64,000 nt of DNA from Pyropia yezoensis (taxonomy: Eukaryota; Rhodophyta; Bangiophyceae; Bangiales; Bangiaceae): NCBI GenBank assembly GCA_009829735.1, contig CM020620.1, positions 18,186,354-18,250,353 of the forward strand, in the 5' to 3' direction. The notes under the pieces are model-generated. The model searched no databases. It was not told the origin of the DNA and worked only from the letters and a program-made list of their open reading frames with translations. The translations under genes were made by a program, and so were the position numbers. Within the stretch, counting starts at the first letter, position 1. Every line of letters starts with the position of its first letter. This document shows, in pieces, positions 42,630 through 53,656 of this stretch.

Positions 42630-45047
42630 ACAAAAGCCCAAAACGTGCCACGCTGCGGGATTATTGCTTTTGGCTCCAGTAGTGGAGATGCTCTCAGCAG
42701 CGAAACGGATACTTCTTGTGATGCGATCTGGTCTCTGGGGAAGTTAGACACCCTTCCTCAACAGAAAACTCCAGTACACCTAAGGCACGATCCAAGGCGT
42801 CCGGCCCCGTGGCCCCAGCTGGCGTAGAAATTTGTGGACAGATGACGATGGCGCGCACTCCAGTACCGTGAATCAAACAAATTGCACTGAGAAGCAGCCC
42901 TCCAGCACCTTATTGCACGTGGCACAATGATGGTGTCCGTTGGAAAGCACGTGTCAATTCTTTGTCAACATATACGGCAGTGAGACAGCCAAGAACAAAG
43001 AACATGAGCAGAAAGAACTTGTCGAGCTGCATCGACTGTTACAAGGCAATGGGTAACCTGGGTCCAAAAATGAGTCTGGCCCAGTGAACCGCCACAGTGT
43101 GTACGAAAACATGGTTTTTTTGAACTATTGTATGGCCCGCCAAAGAGAGAAACACGCGAGAAAAAGAACGACCCTCGAAAAATTTCTGAGAATGGTCCCA
43201 AGAAGATCTTCATGATCTGCTCAGAAATGTACGCTGACAGAAGTTCGAAAAGTCTCAGAGGAATACTCTATGGTGTCATTTGAGGGATTGGTGCTTCACA
43301 TTGCGAAAAGCATGCGTGCAAATTCGCGCTGATTACCATCAGTAAACTTGACGACAATACCAGCAGACGACAAGATAGTCAGTCAGGCTGATCGCTCTTT
43401 ATGTCGGGAAACATCTCGTCAGGAGTGATGCGGCGGGGGAAACGGGATTATGAATGTGCAATTTTTAGTATCGACCATCGGTCCTGTTGATGCTCAGGTC
43501 GTGCGAAATGTGATCGTGCGCTGAGTCAGGATCGAAACGGCTCGGCCTGAGAGAGTACATTCGCGAACGAGGGCCGCTGAGTTTCGACCTGTACATAACT
43601 CCAAGAGCACCCCTTTTTGCTGTTGACTAGCCCATGACGCCGTACTCGATGTCCAATTCATATGCTCACAGTGAAGAAGTGCACGATAACTTTGTTCTCT
43701 CCGTACCTTGGGACCGTATGCCTAGGTAAACTTATTGCCAAGTCCATTTCCTTCAAGATTCGGCTTTGGCGCAGGCAGTCAGGGGGTGGACATAGCGATA
43801 GTAGTGAGGATGGGGTTGGAGACAGGGTTGGAGAGGGTGACGGTGGCCGAGGTGGCGCAAGTCCTCTACGAGGGAGAGCGCAAGAGGAGAAGACCCGAAT
43901 ATTCCACAGACGAGGCGCGACGGCCGCGACGACGCCCGAACGGCTGCGGCGGCAAGGAGGGAAAGGTGTAAGAGGTGGCCAGAGAGGTTACCGGAAAACG
44001 AATAGCACTGGCGGGAGCAGAGCAGGAAGCACTCTTCTTCTATCTACGCACTCAGAAGCGCGGTCGTGAAAAGGCCCTTATCCGCTGGCGTGCTGTGAAG
44101 AATTCCCACGGAAGTTTACCTCTCGTCCTCAGCGCCGTCTCCACGCAGAGCTGCAGTAACATTCAGAAAACCCGCTTGAAGTGCTCCGCGAGCATAACAT
44201 GTGCTTTTTCGAATACAGCTTCTGCGATCGTATCGAAGCAGTCAATGGAACGCCTCTAAGTACGCTCAGGAGAGGTACGAATTCTGCTGACATTCATTTC
44301 AAGAATATATTTTTGAAGAACACTGGGGCGAGCCTTGAACGGTCCTGGAATTGCATTTCAACAAGTGAACTGAATCTTACCACGTCTTGCTCATGGGCGA
44401 CCACTGAACTTCACTGATGTTATTCATACTGTGATGATCCGAAACCTCAGAAGCAGCATGGGAGATGCTCGAAGATTATTACGGGGACCATTCCTCAGCG
44501 TTCAATATCAGATTCCAAGAAGCGGGGACAATACACTGTGCGGCCGTGCGATCGTTATCCATATCTGAAGGTCAGTCGTACAGAAAAGAGCCGTCGAGAC
44601 ATTTTTTCCTGATGGCACGCTTGCACCTCCGCGCTCCAAGCTTGTTCATCGTGCTCTCTATAGTAAGGCGATTGACAAACGAGCTGAAAACTCCCCAAGC
44701 GATACTGTATCTGGAGAGAACGAATGTTGCGCACGCTGTTCTAGTTGACGCCGTCGCACGTCGACGCTTCACTTCTCTGCACCTCAAGTAGCCGCTTGTG
44801 CTCGGTTTCTTGGACCTGGTTTTTTGCCGCTCAATTCTTTACTTGTATCAACTGCGACCTTCTCGAGACCAGAAGCTGGAAGCGCCTCCTTCTCTCTCAC
44901 GGTGAGACCCTGAACTGCTCTGAAAACCGCTCATATGCTAGACTCGTAGATATTTGCGACAGTCTCGATGCCATCACAGATGATGCTGATAAGTGCTTTT
45001 TAACACCACAGGAGAATCCTCGAGTTTCACTATTTACTAAAGTTTGA
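42630..45047 (+). CDS. Series of exon-like segments with micro-introns (model incomplete)
   Basis: On the + strand, open segments start right after polypyrimidine-AG acceptors. They are 42630-42827 (RCGIIAFGSSSGDALSSET...), 43226-43333 (EEYSMVSFEGLVLHIAKSM), 43469-43526 (STIGPVDAQVVRNVIVR), 43672-43725 (EEVHDNFVLSVPWDRMP), 43775-44069 (acidic then Arg/Gly-rich), about 44170-44275 (NPLEVLREHNMCFFEYSF), 44445-44570 (AWEMLEDYYGDHSSAFNIRF), and a final block ending at 45047 (ARLVDICDSLDAITDDADKC). The 49-bp intron 43726-43774 (GTAAAC...GCGCAG) joins phase 2 exactly. Other joins are unresolved, so this may be one or several genes, or continue the 41820 gene. No domain is recognised. Confidence 0.35.
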
Positions 45048-45204
45048 TTCTCTTTATTGGCGTGCGCAATTTTGAAAAAAGGCAAAATGGACCTCGGCCA
45101 CGTGCCTTATTCAGTATATACTTCTGCTTGTGTTGCACGCCCCTTCATCGGGGGCGCACAGGCGTTACACGCCCTAAAGGAGCCTTGAGAACGCCCCGAA
45201 AAGT

Positions 45205-45736
45205 TCATCGTGCCCTCCGCGCCCCAAGATTTGGTTGCAAATCTTCCATCTGTTCACAATCAGCCTTGCTCGTCAGTACCCCGCCCGTCGTCATGTACGC
45301 CGACAGCACGGCCGGGGTGATGCGGAAGGTCTGCACCATGGGCGGCGGGGGCAGCCCCGCGGCGGCCACCCCCCCCCCCCCCCCCCCCCCCCACGGCGGC
45401 GCCGTCGCCCGCCGCCGCCTCCCACGCCTGCGTGTCCTCCAGCCCAAACAGCTCCTCGCCGAGCACCAGCCGCAGCGCGTCGGGGATGTCGGCCGACGCG
45501 GGAATGTACGACTGGGTGCGCGTCGCGAGCGGCACGCCGCGGCTGAGCGGGCTGCCCGCCGCGGTCGTCAGCGCCGCGGCCTCGGCGGCGGGGACGGCCG
45601 TCGATGCGGACTCGGCGGCGCGGCGGAGCGCGCCGTCCGAGACGAGGAAGTCGAGGAAGGGGCGCGCCGCGCGCTGCGCCCAAAAGGGGGCGGCGGGGAA
45701 GGGCAGCGTCACGGTCAGGTCAAAGTTGAGGGGCAT
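45205..45736 (-). pseudogene. START-like (SRPBCC) ORF fragment, truncated, frame break in poly-C
   Basis: ATG 45736 begins MPLNFDLTVTLPFPAAPFWA, with RTQSYIPASADIPDALRLVL and GLEDTQAWE further on. The frame then changes in a poly-C run (45371-45392) and continues as MVQTFRITPAVLSAYMTTGG up to the edge of the AT-rich island near 45250. The order of strands with paired Pro motifs and a Trp resembles START-like lipid-binding proteins of the DUF2505 type, but this is weak. The C-terminal helix such proteins need is missing, so the gene seems cut by the adjacent DNA. On its other side lies the end of the decayed retroelement. Confidence 0.3.
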
Positions 45737-46109
45737 GGTGGGGGCGGTGGCCGCGGGGAGAGGGGGGGGGGGGGGGGGGGCGCGACAAGAGGGGGACAAG
45801 GACGGATGAGGGGCGGGGGGAGTGGGGGTCTGGGGGAGGTGGGAAGGCTGACCGCCAACACCACCGACAGCACCACCACCACCACTACCACCACGAACAC
45901 CACCACGGAAATTTGGTAGACAGCTGGGAGGGGGTGGTGGTGAAGGGCGAAGGTGGAAGAGGAGGGATGGGTACGTCGCTGGGCGAAACGCACGAGCGAC
46001 GCACCCACTGGCGCCAGCGACTGTGTAGCCGTACAGGGGTCGCGGGCGGAGAAACTGGCGGCCCGGGTGGTGCCACGCAGAGGTGGCTGCCGGCCAGGCC
46101 TTGATCTTT

Positions 46110-48872
46110 ACCTTGAGGTTGTCCGTCAGGGACCGCCAGTAGTTGGAGAAGAAGATGCGGTCACGGTCGCAGACAATATCTGCAGAGAGTCCGTGGTGTC
46201 GATAGACGTGATCGTGGTAGAGCTGAGCTGCAGCTGGCGCCGTACATTCCGGCTTCATAGGGGCAAGTCGAATCATCTTGGTGAGGCGGTCGTCAACGAC
46301 TTGAATTCCGTTCTGACCTCTTGGAGTCTCAGGAAGAGGCGTGATGAAGTCCATGGAGACACTTGCCCATCGTTGGTTCGGAGGATCTAAGGGTTTGAGG
46401 TGACCCAGAGGTGAATGGGTGCTAGCCTTGTTCCGCTGGCACAAATCACATGTTCGTACGTATCTTTGGATGTCCTGCCGCATTGATTCCCAGTAGCATT
46501 TGGAAGAGACTGCCTTGCTGGTTTTCTTGACTACCATGTGCCCTTGGCACGGGACATCGTGGTAGTCGTGGAGTAATATTTGGCGTAGAGTACCGACGGG
46601 GATGCACGTACGGTCACCTCGTTTCAACAACCTCATGTGTAACCGGTAGGGAGGTACCGGGTCTTTGACTAGGTCGGCAAACTCGGGGTCCGCATCGTAC
46701 TCTTTTTCTAAGATGGCAAGGTCTTGATCACTTTGGCTTATGGTCACGAGGTTGTTGATCTCGTCGGGATGTCTTCAATGGTCTTGGCGAGCACGCGGCT
46801 TAGGAGGTCTTGGTTGGGAGCGTGCTTGTCGGGGGCATCTTGAGGTTGCCTGGAAAGGGCGTCCGCTATGGGGTTAGACGTGCCCTTGACAGGGACAATC
46901 TTGAACTGGAACTGGTCCAGAAGTTCAAGCCACTTGACTTGACGATCGTTGAGTTTTTCTTGGGTTCTCAGGTATCTCAGGTAATCATGGTCGGTGTGGA
47001 CCTCAAAAGGCCGTCCGTAAAGGTAGCAGCGCCAATGCCGGATCGCTTGGACGACAGCTAGTAGTTCTCGCTCTCGAATACTGTAGCGTTGCTCGTGGAT
47101 GTTGAGGGTTAACGAGAAAAACGCCACTGGACGCCGTCCACGTCCGTCACCTTGCTCCAGCACAGCGCCCACGGCATATCCGCTGGCATCAGTGGACACA
47201 TAGATCGGGTATCTCTTGTCGAAGGGTCTTAGTACCGGTGCGCTTGTCGTTAGGTCCTGCAGCTTCTCGAAGGCTTTCTGGGCGTCCGGGATCCACTCAA
47301 AGTCGACATTCCCAGTCAGCCGCGTCAAAGGTGTAGCTACAGCAACCATTCGCTTGATGAATCTGCGATAGAAGCTGACCATACCGAGGAAGGATTCCAC
47401 ATCCTTTTTCCTCCCTGGTGTTGCCCACGTACGAATGGCTTGGACCTTGTAGCATTCCATAGAGAAGCCTTTTTCGGAGATGACGTGGCCGAGGTAGTCA
47501 ACCGTGGTTCGAGCAAACTGGCACTTGCTCAGCTTCGCGTAGAGCTTGTGTTCTCGTAGTTTATCGAGTGCTACTCATAGGTGCTTCAGGTGATCGTCGT
47601 AGGCTTCGCTGTAACCTAGGATGTCGTCGAGGTAGACACAGATGAGGTCGTACAGGTAGGGTAGGGTCGGAAGACATCATTCATCAGGTTCAGGAAGACG
47701 GCAGGTGCATTTGTCAGCCCAAAGGACACCACGGTAAACTCGTAGAATCCGTACTTGGTTCGAAACGCCGTCAGTGGTATTGTTTCCGGGTCCAGGCGAA
47801 TCTGGTGGTAGCCAGAGCGGAGGTGGATACTTGTGAAGTACTTGGCTTTTCTCAGTTGGTCAAAGATGTCGTCGATGCGTGGTAGTGGATACGCGTTCTT
47901 GATGGTGTCCTTGTTCAGGGCCCTGTAGTCGATGCACAATCGCATGTCACCGTCCTTCTTCGCCGCAAAGAGGACAGAAGAGCCCCTGGGTGAGGTGCTT
48001 GGCTGGATGAATCCCTTCCTTATGAGGCCTGCAAGTTGAGTATTGAGTTCTTCGACTTCCCATTCGGCAAGGCGGGAAATTCCGCTACGGCATGGTTGGG
48101 CGTCGTCAGCCAGCTTGATGGTAGACTTGTGACTACGCTCGGGGTGAAGCCCGTCGGGGAGCTCGTCCGGGAAGACGTCAGCGTACTCTTCGAGAATCTC
48201 TTGAACTTCCTTATTGTCATCGGCTTCTCCCATCGTGATGGCGTTAATGTCGAAGTTGCTCGCGGGGTCATCGGACTGCAGGAAGATGCCAAAAACCGGC
48301 CACCGTTGGACGAGGTCCCGAGCAAGACGTTGCCGACTAATCAGAGCTTCGGGTTTCTTGAGGGAGGCAGAAATAGATATGTTCTTGTGGTTGAACTTGA
48401 AGGGGATCTTGTTTTTTTTGTTGTTGATCTTGGCGTCCTTATCATCGCGCCACTTCTTCCCAAGGATAAGGTCATAGGCGCTTAAGTCACATACAGCGAA
48501 CCGCAGCCGTTCTTGGTAGCGTCCGATGTGAATCTCGAGGGGGTCAATCGTTTCAGCGAGGACGTGGGAGCGGCCATCTGGCATGCTTGCCGCGAAGTCC
48601 GTTTCGTTGGTGTTGACATGCAGGGAGTTGACGAGGCGCCTTGAGACGACGTTGATTGGAGACCCGTCATCAAGCAGCACCTAAACAAGTTTTCCTTTGA
48701 CAGACCCAGTAGAAAGCAGAAGCCCGAGACTCGGGCCTTCAAATGATGCTGACATGTTTTCAGGAACCGCAGGAGCGTCTTTCACAGATGTTGATGACGG
48801 TTGCTGCTTCAGTTCCGCTGGCCTATTGGGCAGTCCTTGGCCAAGTGTCCCTTCTCGCGACAGCGCAGGCAC
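46110..48872 (-). pseudogene. pol: Pol of retroelement copy A, interrupted
   Basis: The protease (DDGSPINVV at about 48650), RT (CIDYRALN, about 47930), RNase H (STDASG and HTDH) and the integrase H2C2 zinc region (about 46580-46430) with the start of its core are all recognisable. Lesions against copy B are an in-frame TAG at 48681-48683 in the protease, a one-base frameshift near 47650 just before the RT active site, a TGA at 47575-47577 in the thumb, an indel with frame change near 46750, and loss of the integrase after about 46110. The DNA still encodes the standard YLDD active site past the frameshift. Confidence 0.9.
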
Positions 48873-49684
48873 AGACTCTCGCGCATGCAGCGCTGGCGTT
48901 CATCTGGCGTCAGCTTGTCTACCTTGATGCTGGAAGTATCCATGGGGACGACACCCGTTGCAGGTGACTTCGCAGAGGTGCTGCCGACACTGCTGGTGAT
49001 GCGAGACGGCCCAGCCTTGGCTGCTTCCACGCGCAGCACGTCTGTCATGAGGGACTCGAGGTCGGTGTACGTCTTCAGGCACAATGCCTGCCAGATGTCT
49101 CGCTTGAGGCCTCGGCTGTAGCGGTCAATCTCTTCCGCTTCAGTGATGTCGGGGATGTCCAGGAGCGCACTGAGAAAATTCCTGTTGAATGTCCCGACGT
49201 CCTTGATCTGGCGCCAAAAGTGCAGCTTGTCCCGTGCCGCCTGCATCTTGTTCAATGGGCTGAAGCGACGGATTAGTGCAGCCCGAAAGGCAGCCCAGTC
49301 AGGTACGGCCGCCGTCCGACTGTAAGTATGCCACCAGGTGAACGCTTCGCCGTCCATGTAGGTGCAGGCGATCTGACACGCTTCAGCTGCGTCAGTCAGC
49401 CGCACATATGAGTCCATGTGAGAGCACCACGCTTCGACTGTCCCAGGCTTGCCCGAGAATAGCGCAGGCTTGTTCGGCCTCGCAGTCGCGGTGCCGCCGG
49501 TAGTGGCGTTAGCCTTGGCGTCTGACAGCTGCTCCTTGGCGTCCGCCAATTCCACCTTGTGAGCCTCCAGCTCGGCGCTTATTTGCGCCACGAACGCGGT
49601 AAGTTGATTCCATGATTCCGCGGAAGGCGTAGTTGAGGCACTCCCCGTATCAGTCCCGCTGACAGCAGGATTCGAGGGGTCCAT
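48809..49684 (-). CDS. gag: Gag of retroelement copy A (intact frame)
   Basis: 291 residues from ATG 49684. It has a coiled, hydrophilic N-terminus, a Retrotrans_gag core (AFTWWHTYSRTAAVPDWAAF, RRFSPLNKMQAARDKL, RYSRGLKRDIWQALCL) and one CCHC zinc knuckle near the end (CLRCREKGHLAKDC). It forms the particle shell and binds RNA. Pol overlaps the last codons in the -1 frame, but the slip site seen in copy B reads CCCAATA here and is no longer a proper heptamer. Confidence 0.9.
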   Translation of the reverse strand: MDPSNPAVSGTDTGSASTTPSAESWNQLTAFVAQISAELEAHKVELADAKEQLSDAKANATTGGTATARPNKPALFSGKPGTVEAWCSHMDSYVRLTDAAEACQIACTYMDGEAFTWWHTYSRTAAVPDWAAFRAALIRRFSPLNKMQAARDKLHFWRQIKDVGTFNRNFLSALLDIPDITEAEEIDRYSRGLKRDIWQALCLKTYTDLESLMTDVLRVEAAKAGPSRITSSVGSTSAKSPATGVVPMDTSSIKVDKLTPDERQRCMRESLCLRCREKGHLAKDCPIGQRN

Positions 49685-49904
49685 GGTGATCGCGGTCAAG
49701 TCCGCACAATTTAAATTAATCCAGCAAGTCAGAGTTGACTTACTCCGGTTGGGCGCCGGGCAAGTATTCCGAGATGTGCAGGGTAATTTGATTGCTCAGG
49801 TAGTGGTCCTCGGGCTTGGGAGAAATGCGGCCGTATTGGCCGCAATAATTCCAAGGACGCGCAACACTATTTGATGTCTCACTAGCGAAGCGATGAAGCA
49901 AAAT

Positions 49905-52164
49905 TCTCGCGTCGGCCTCCCCCCGCAGCAGCGCCGCGACGGCGGGGTGACCACCCGGCAGTGGCCCGCGGACGCGCCGACCGCGGCGCGGAGCGCCGCC
50001 TTTTCCTCCCCCAACTCCGCCGCGAGCGCCCCGCACCGCGCCTCGGCGGCGGCGGTACGGGCGGTGGCGGCGGCCAGGGCGGCCCGCAGGTCCCCGTCGG
50101 CGGCGGCGGCCGCCGGCGCCGCCAGGGGGGTCTCGGCAATGGTGGCTGAAAGGAGTATGGACGGAGCCGCGCGCCCGACCCCGCCGCCGTCCGCGCCGCC
50201 GCCGCCGCCGTCGCTGCCGACATCGTCCCAGGGAGAGGCGAGGAGCTGCGTGTCGCCCCCGTCGGCGGTGCCCGCTGCAAGCAGCGCGTCGAGGCAGGCC
50301 GACGAGTCGACTGCATCGTCAGAGACAATGTCTGCCCAGCCTTCCTCCCCGTCTGAGCTCGACGCACACGCCCACCCATCGACGCCACCACCGCCGCCCC
50401 GCCCGCCGCTGCCGCCACCAAACTTCAACCGCCGCGGCGCGGCGGCGGCAACAGCAGCGGGTGCACCACCGCCAGCCCCCCCCCCCCCCACTGCTGAGGG
50501 TGGCCCCCAGCCACGACTGTGCCCACAGCCGGTCGTCTGCAGGACCCCCACCACCCTCACCACCCCCACCACCCCCACCACCACCGCTGCCGCCCCTGCC
50601 CGCAAGCGCGGACGGCAGCAGCGCCAGCGGCGGGGAGACGGCCAGCCGCCGCAGCGGCGACACGCCAGCGGCCGACGCGGAGCGGGGCGGCCCGCCCGTC
50701 GCCCCCCGGGACGACGCGCCGGGGGGGACGCCGCCGCCCCCAGACGACCGGTGCAGCGGCCCGAGACGCCCAGATGGCCCGCGGTTGCCGCTTCCGGTGC
50801 CACTCCCACCCCCACCGCCACCGCCAACGCCGCCTCCAATCCCACCGCAACCGCCACCGCCACCGCCACCGCCACCGCCGGGACCGCCGGGACCGCCACC
50901 ACCACCGCCCCCCACGGCGGCTGGGACCCCCACCGACGGTGGCTAGCCACGGCGGCGCTCCCCCCACTCCCCCCGCGCCACCAGTGGCCGCGGGGATACC
51001 GGGGTGGAGCCGCCCACCCGCCGCCCCCCCCCCCGCACGTAGCTCAGACGCAGTGGCGGCGCCGAAAACGACGCCACGCCGCCGCCGTCACCGCCACCGC
51101 CGTTGCCGTTGCCGCCCACCCCCCCCACCCGGCGGCCAGTCAGGCCACGCGGGGACTCGGGGGGGGTCCCCACCACCGACGCGGCGCGGCGGCGTGCGAG
51201 TGGCGGCGTCGAGCCGCCCCCCCCGCACCCGCCCACTCCCCCTCCCCCCGCCGAGCCGGACGGGGCGCAAAAGCGATTCCTCGCCGCCGCCGCCACCGCC
51301 GACGCCGGGGGGATGCCCGTAAAGGTGCGGGCGCCCAGCGCCGACGCGGTCAGCCGCTGCCGCCCCAGCGCGGGGGACCGCATCCCTGACGGCGTGGACG
51401 AACCCGAGGAGGGGGCGGTGGCGCTGCCGGGGCGGCTAGGGAGACCCCCCGCCGCCGCCCCCCCGCGGGGGTGTCCCCACGAGGGAGGCCGCCGGCTGCT
51501 GCTGCTGCTGCTGCCGCCACCACCGCCGCAACCGCCGCCGGCAGCAGCAGCGCCGGCCGTGGCTGGCGACGTCGACCGGGGGACCCCCCGGGCAAAGCTC
51601 CGCCGCCGGCCCAGCGACGATGGCGACGACGACGACAGGAGCGTCGGGGTGGACGTGCCGGGCGTTGACGGCGGCGGGCGGGCGCGGTGACCCCCCCCCC
51701 CTAGCGTCGGCGTCGAGGTGCCAGGCGTCGACAGGGCGCTCCCGCCCCCACCCCCCGCCGCCCCACCCCCCACCCACGACGGCCCCTCTGTATTGGCATA
51801 CGCGTAGAGCCACTGGAGGAGGTCGAGGCAGTCGGTGGGGAGGCCGTCGACGAGGCGGGCGATATCAAACGTCCGCGGCGAGCCGGCAACGGCGAGCCCC
51901 CGCTGGAAGCGCTTCCAGTTGGCCACTGCCAAGTGCGGCTCGTCGACCGGGTCCACCACCGCCGCGTCGGCAACGGTGCCGGGCGCGAGGCGGCTGAGCA
52001 GGCGGCACGCCGCCACCCCACTCCGCACCTGCCGGATGGCAGACAGGGCGGCGGGCGTACCCGTCAGGCCCAGCTGCGCATTCACTAACGCCAGCAGCTC
52101 CGCGCGGCCGACATAGTAGGTGCGGAAGGCGTTGGAGGTGGGGGGGGGGGGGGCCAGACGCCAT
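49905..52164 (-). pseudogene. EB1: EB1-family microtubule end-binding protein, 3' end cut by retroelement
   Basis: EB proteins track growing microtubule plus ends through an N-terminal calponin-homology domain and dimerise through a C-terminal coiled coil with the EBH fold. Here the CH domain (about 52100-51790) shows YYVGRAELLALVNAQLGL, NWKRFQRGL, ARLVDGLPTDCLDLLQWLYA, the typical EB pattern. A very long Ser/Gly/Pro linker follows, changing frame at G/C runs, then the start of a coiled coil (LRAALAAATARTAAAEARCG..., about 50090-49950). Copy A of the retroelement begins at about 49900, before the EBH motif. ATG 52164 gives MASG plus prolines, but the C-run after it is one base too long to stay in frame with the CH domain. 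Confidence 0.75.
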
Positions 52165-53236
52165 GGGGGGGGCGGGGGGGGGGGGGTGTAAGAAGGTATG
52201 CGGAGCCCGCGATCAGGATGATCAGCGCCTCCCCACACTCACACCCCCCGGCAGGTAGCAGCGGCTCGGCACGCCATGGGCGCAGCGAGGGCGCCCACTT
52301 TGCCCCCATCCTCCCTTCCCTCCCCACCAAGACTCGTCCACCCCCGCCCCGCCCCGCCCCGCCCCCCCCCCTTCCCCTCGCCTCACCTGTTCTCGCCCCC
52401 CCCCCTTCAGTTGAGAGCCGCGCGAGCCCCCCCCCCGACCTCCCCCCCTCCGTGCGCAAGCCCCGTCACCGACGTGGTCGGCGATAGGAGCTCCAGTGGC
52501 ATGGGCCGCGGGGATTCAACTTCCGCTGCGAGGGCGCCCCACAGGTCCAGTGCCGTGTCGAGGAGATCGCCGCCCCCGCCGCCGGCTCCAACTGCGCCGC
52601 CGATGCGGCCGCTTCCGCAGTCGCCGCCGCCCCTACCGCCGCCGCCGCCGCCGCCGCTAGGGCCCCCCACCACGGCCATGCCGTCAGCCGCCGCGCCGGC
52701 CGCCGCCGTCGCTACCGCAACCGCGGCGTCTGTCGGTGGCAGGCCGTCGGCAGGCGCGGTCGGGCGGACGCCCCCGGTGGCCGCCCGAGGGCCGTTGCCG
52801 CCACCGCCGCCGCCGCCGCCGTCACCGCCGCCATCACCACCACCCCCACCGCCACCGCCAACCCCCACCGCTGCAGCCGCAGTGACACATTATTGCCGCC
52901 CGACCGGGACGGGTCCTTCCTGGACGAGGCGCGCGTTGTCAGTCCGCCCCGGGGGCGGGCTGGGGGACAATGACGGGCGCTGCGACAGGGGCGGCCGCGG
53001 TCCCACCGGGAGTTGCCCCCCGCCGCCGTTGGAGGCACGCTGGCGCCTCGCCCTGCGGGGCGGCGGTGTGGGGGGGACGGGCACGCCCTCGAGGCCGCCG
53101 CGCGTCGCGCCGCGGCGCGCGAGCGGGGGAGGCCGGGCAGCGCCGACAACCGCGGCCGTGGACGCTTGGCGGGAGGCGCAGCTCCCCAAGCCGGCCGGGG
53201 GCGGCACGCGGCGGGAGCAGCGGCGGCGACGGGCGC
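52165..53236. other. GC-rich region between EB1 and the next ORF, no gene called
   Basis: Poly-G/C and GCC-repeat sequence with long low-complexity frames on both strands. A minus-strand block near 52405-52570 (DLLDTALDLWGALAAEVESP, then PTTSVTGLAHGGGEVGG) has near-normal composition and may be an exon of an upstream or separate gene. The EB1 promoter should be at the left side. Confidence 0.35.
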
Positions 53237-53639
53237 CTAGCTAGGGGCGGCCACGCTGGCGGTGCCGACGAGCCGGAGGGTGCGTTCGGCGAGGCGGCGG
53301 CACAGGGCGGCGGTGTTGCCCAGCCGCCTGGAGACGCCCTGCCGTGGAGAGGGGGGGGTCGGGGTGGACCGCCACGCGCGCCAGCTGCAGGCGGCCGACC
53401 CCCCGGGCACGCTCGACGGTCACCGCCTCCCTCCAGCGCACGAGCCTTGTCACGCCCCTTGCGACGGCGAGGGCGGCGAGCAGCGATGGCGCGCGGCAGA
53501 GCGGGATCATCGTAGTAGGTAGGTCGATGGCCACCACTGGCAACCGGCGCGGTGCTCCTGCATCGCCATCTACTCGGGAAGCGAAAGCAAGGGCATCTGC
53601 GACGGCAGCGAATTGGCCTGGCTCACAGACACCCAACAT
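53237..53639 (-). CDS. C-terminal part of an unidentified protein, frame break in poly-C
   Basis: An open segment immediately downstream of the Crinkler-like gene on the same strand. It encodes ADALAFASRVDGDAGAPRRL, LPTTMIPLCRAPSLLAALAV, then RLVRWREAVTVERARGVGRL. At a G-run (53350-53357) the coding signal shifts frame to RRLGNTAALCRRLAERTLRL and stops at 53237. Composition is that of a normal folded protein, unlike the neighbouring low-complexity frames. No ATG is certain and no family is recognised. It could be the end of a host gene into which the NTPase gene or its carrier was inserted. Confidence 0.35.
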
Positions 53640-53656
53640 GCAGTACACCCTATCCG

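Larger units (their letters stand above)
46110..49900 (-). mobile_element. Decayed Ty3/gypsy retroelement (copy A), both ends missing
   Basis: Gag, protease, RT, RNase H and part of the integrase read right to left, close relatives of copy B at the right edge. Homology to copy B's leader reaches about 49900; the integrase stops matching near 46110. There are no LTRs on either side. Several coding lesions are present. The right end breaks the coiled-coil part of an EB1 gene; the left end borders a START-like fragment. A deletion after insertion, or an assembly join, could explain the missing ends. Confidence 0.85.

Noticed and set aside
52276-53244. 322-codon plus-strand frame near EB1
   Set aside because: Pro/Arg-rich low complexity over G/C-rich DNA with no domain.
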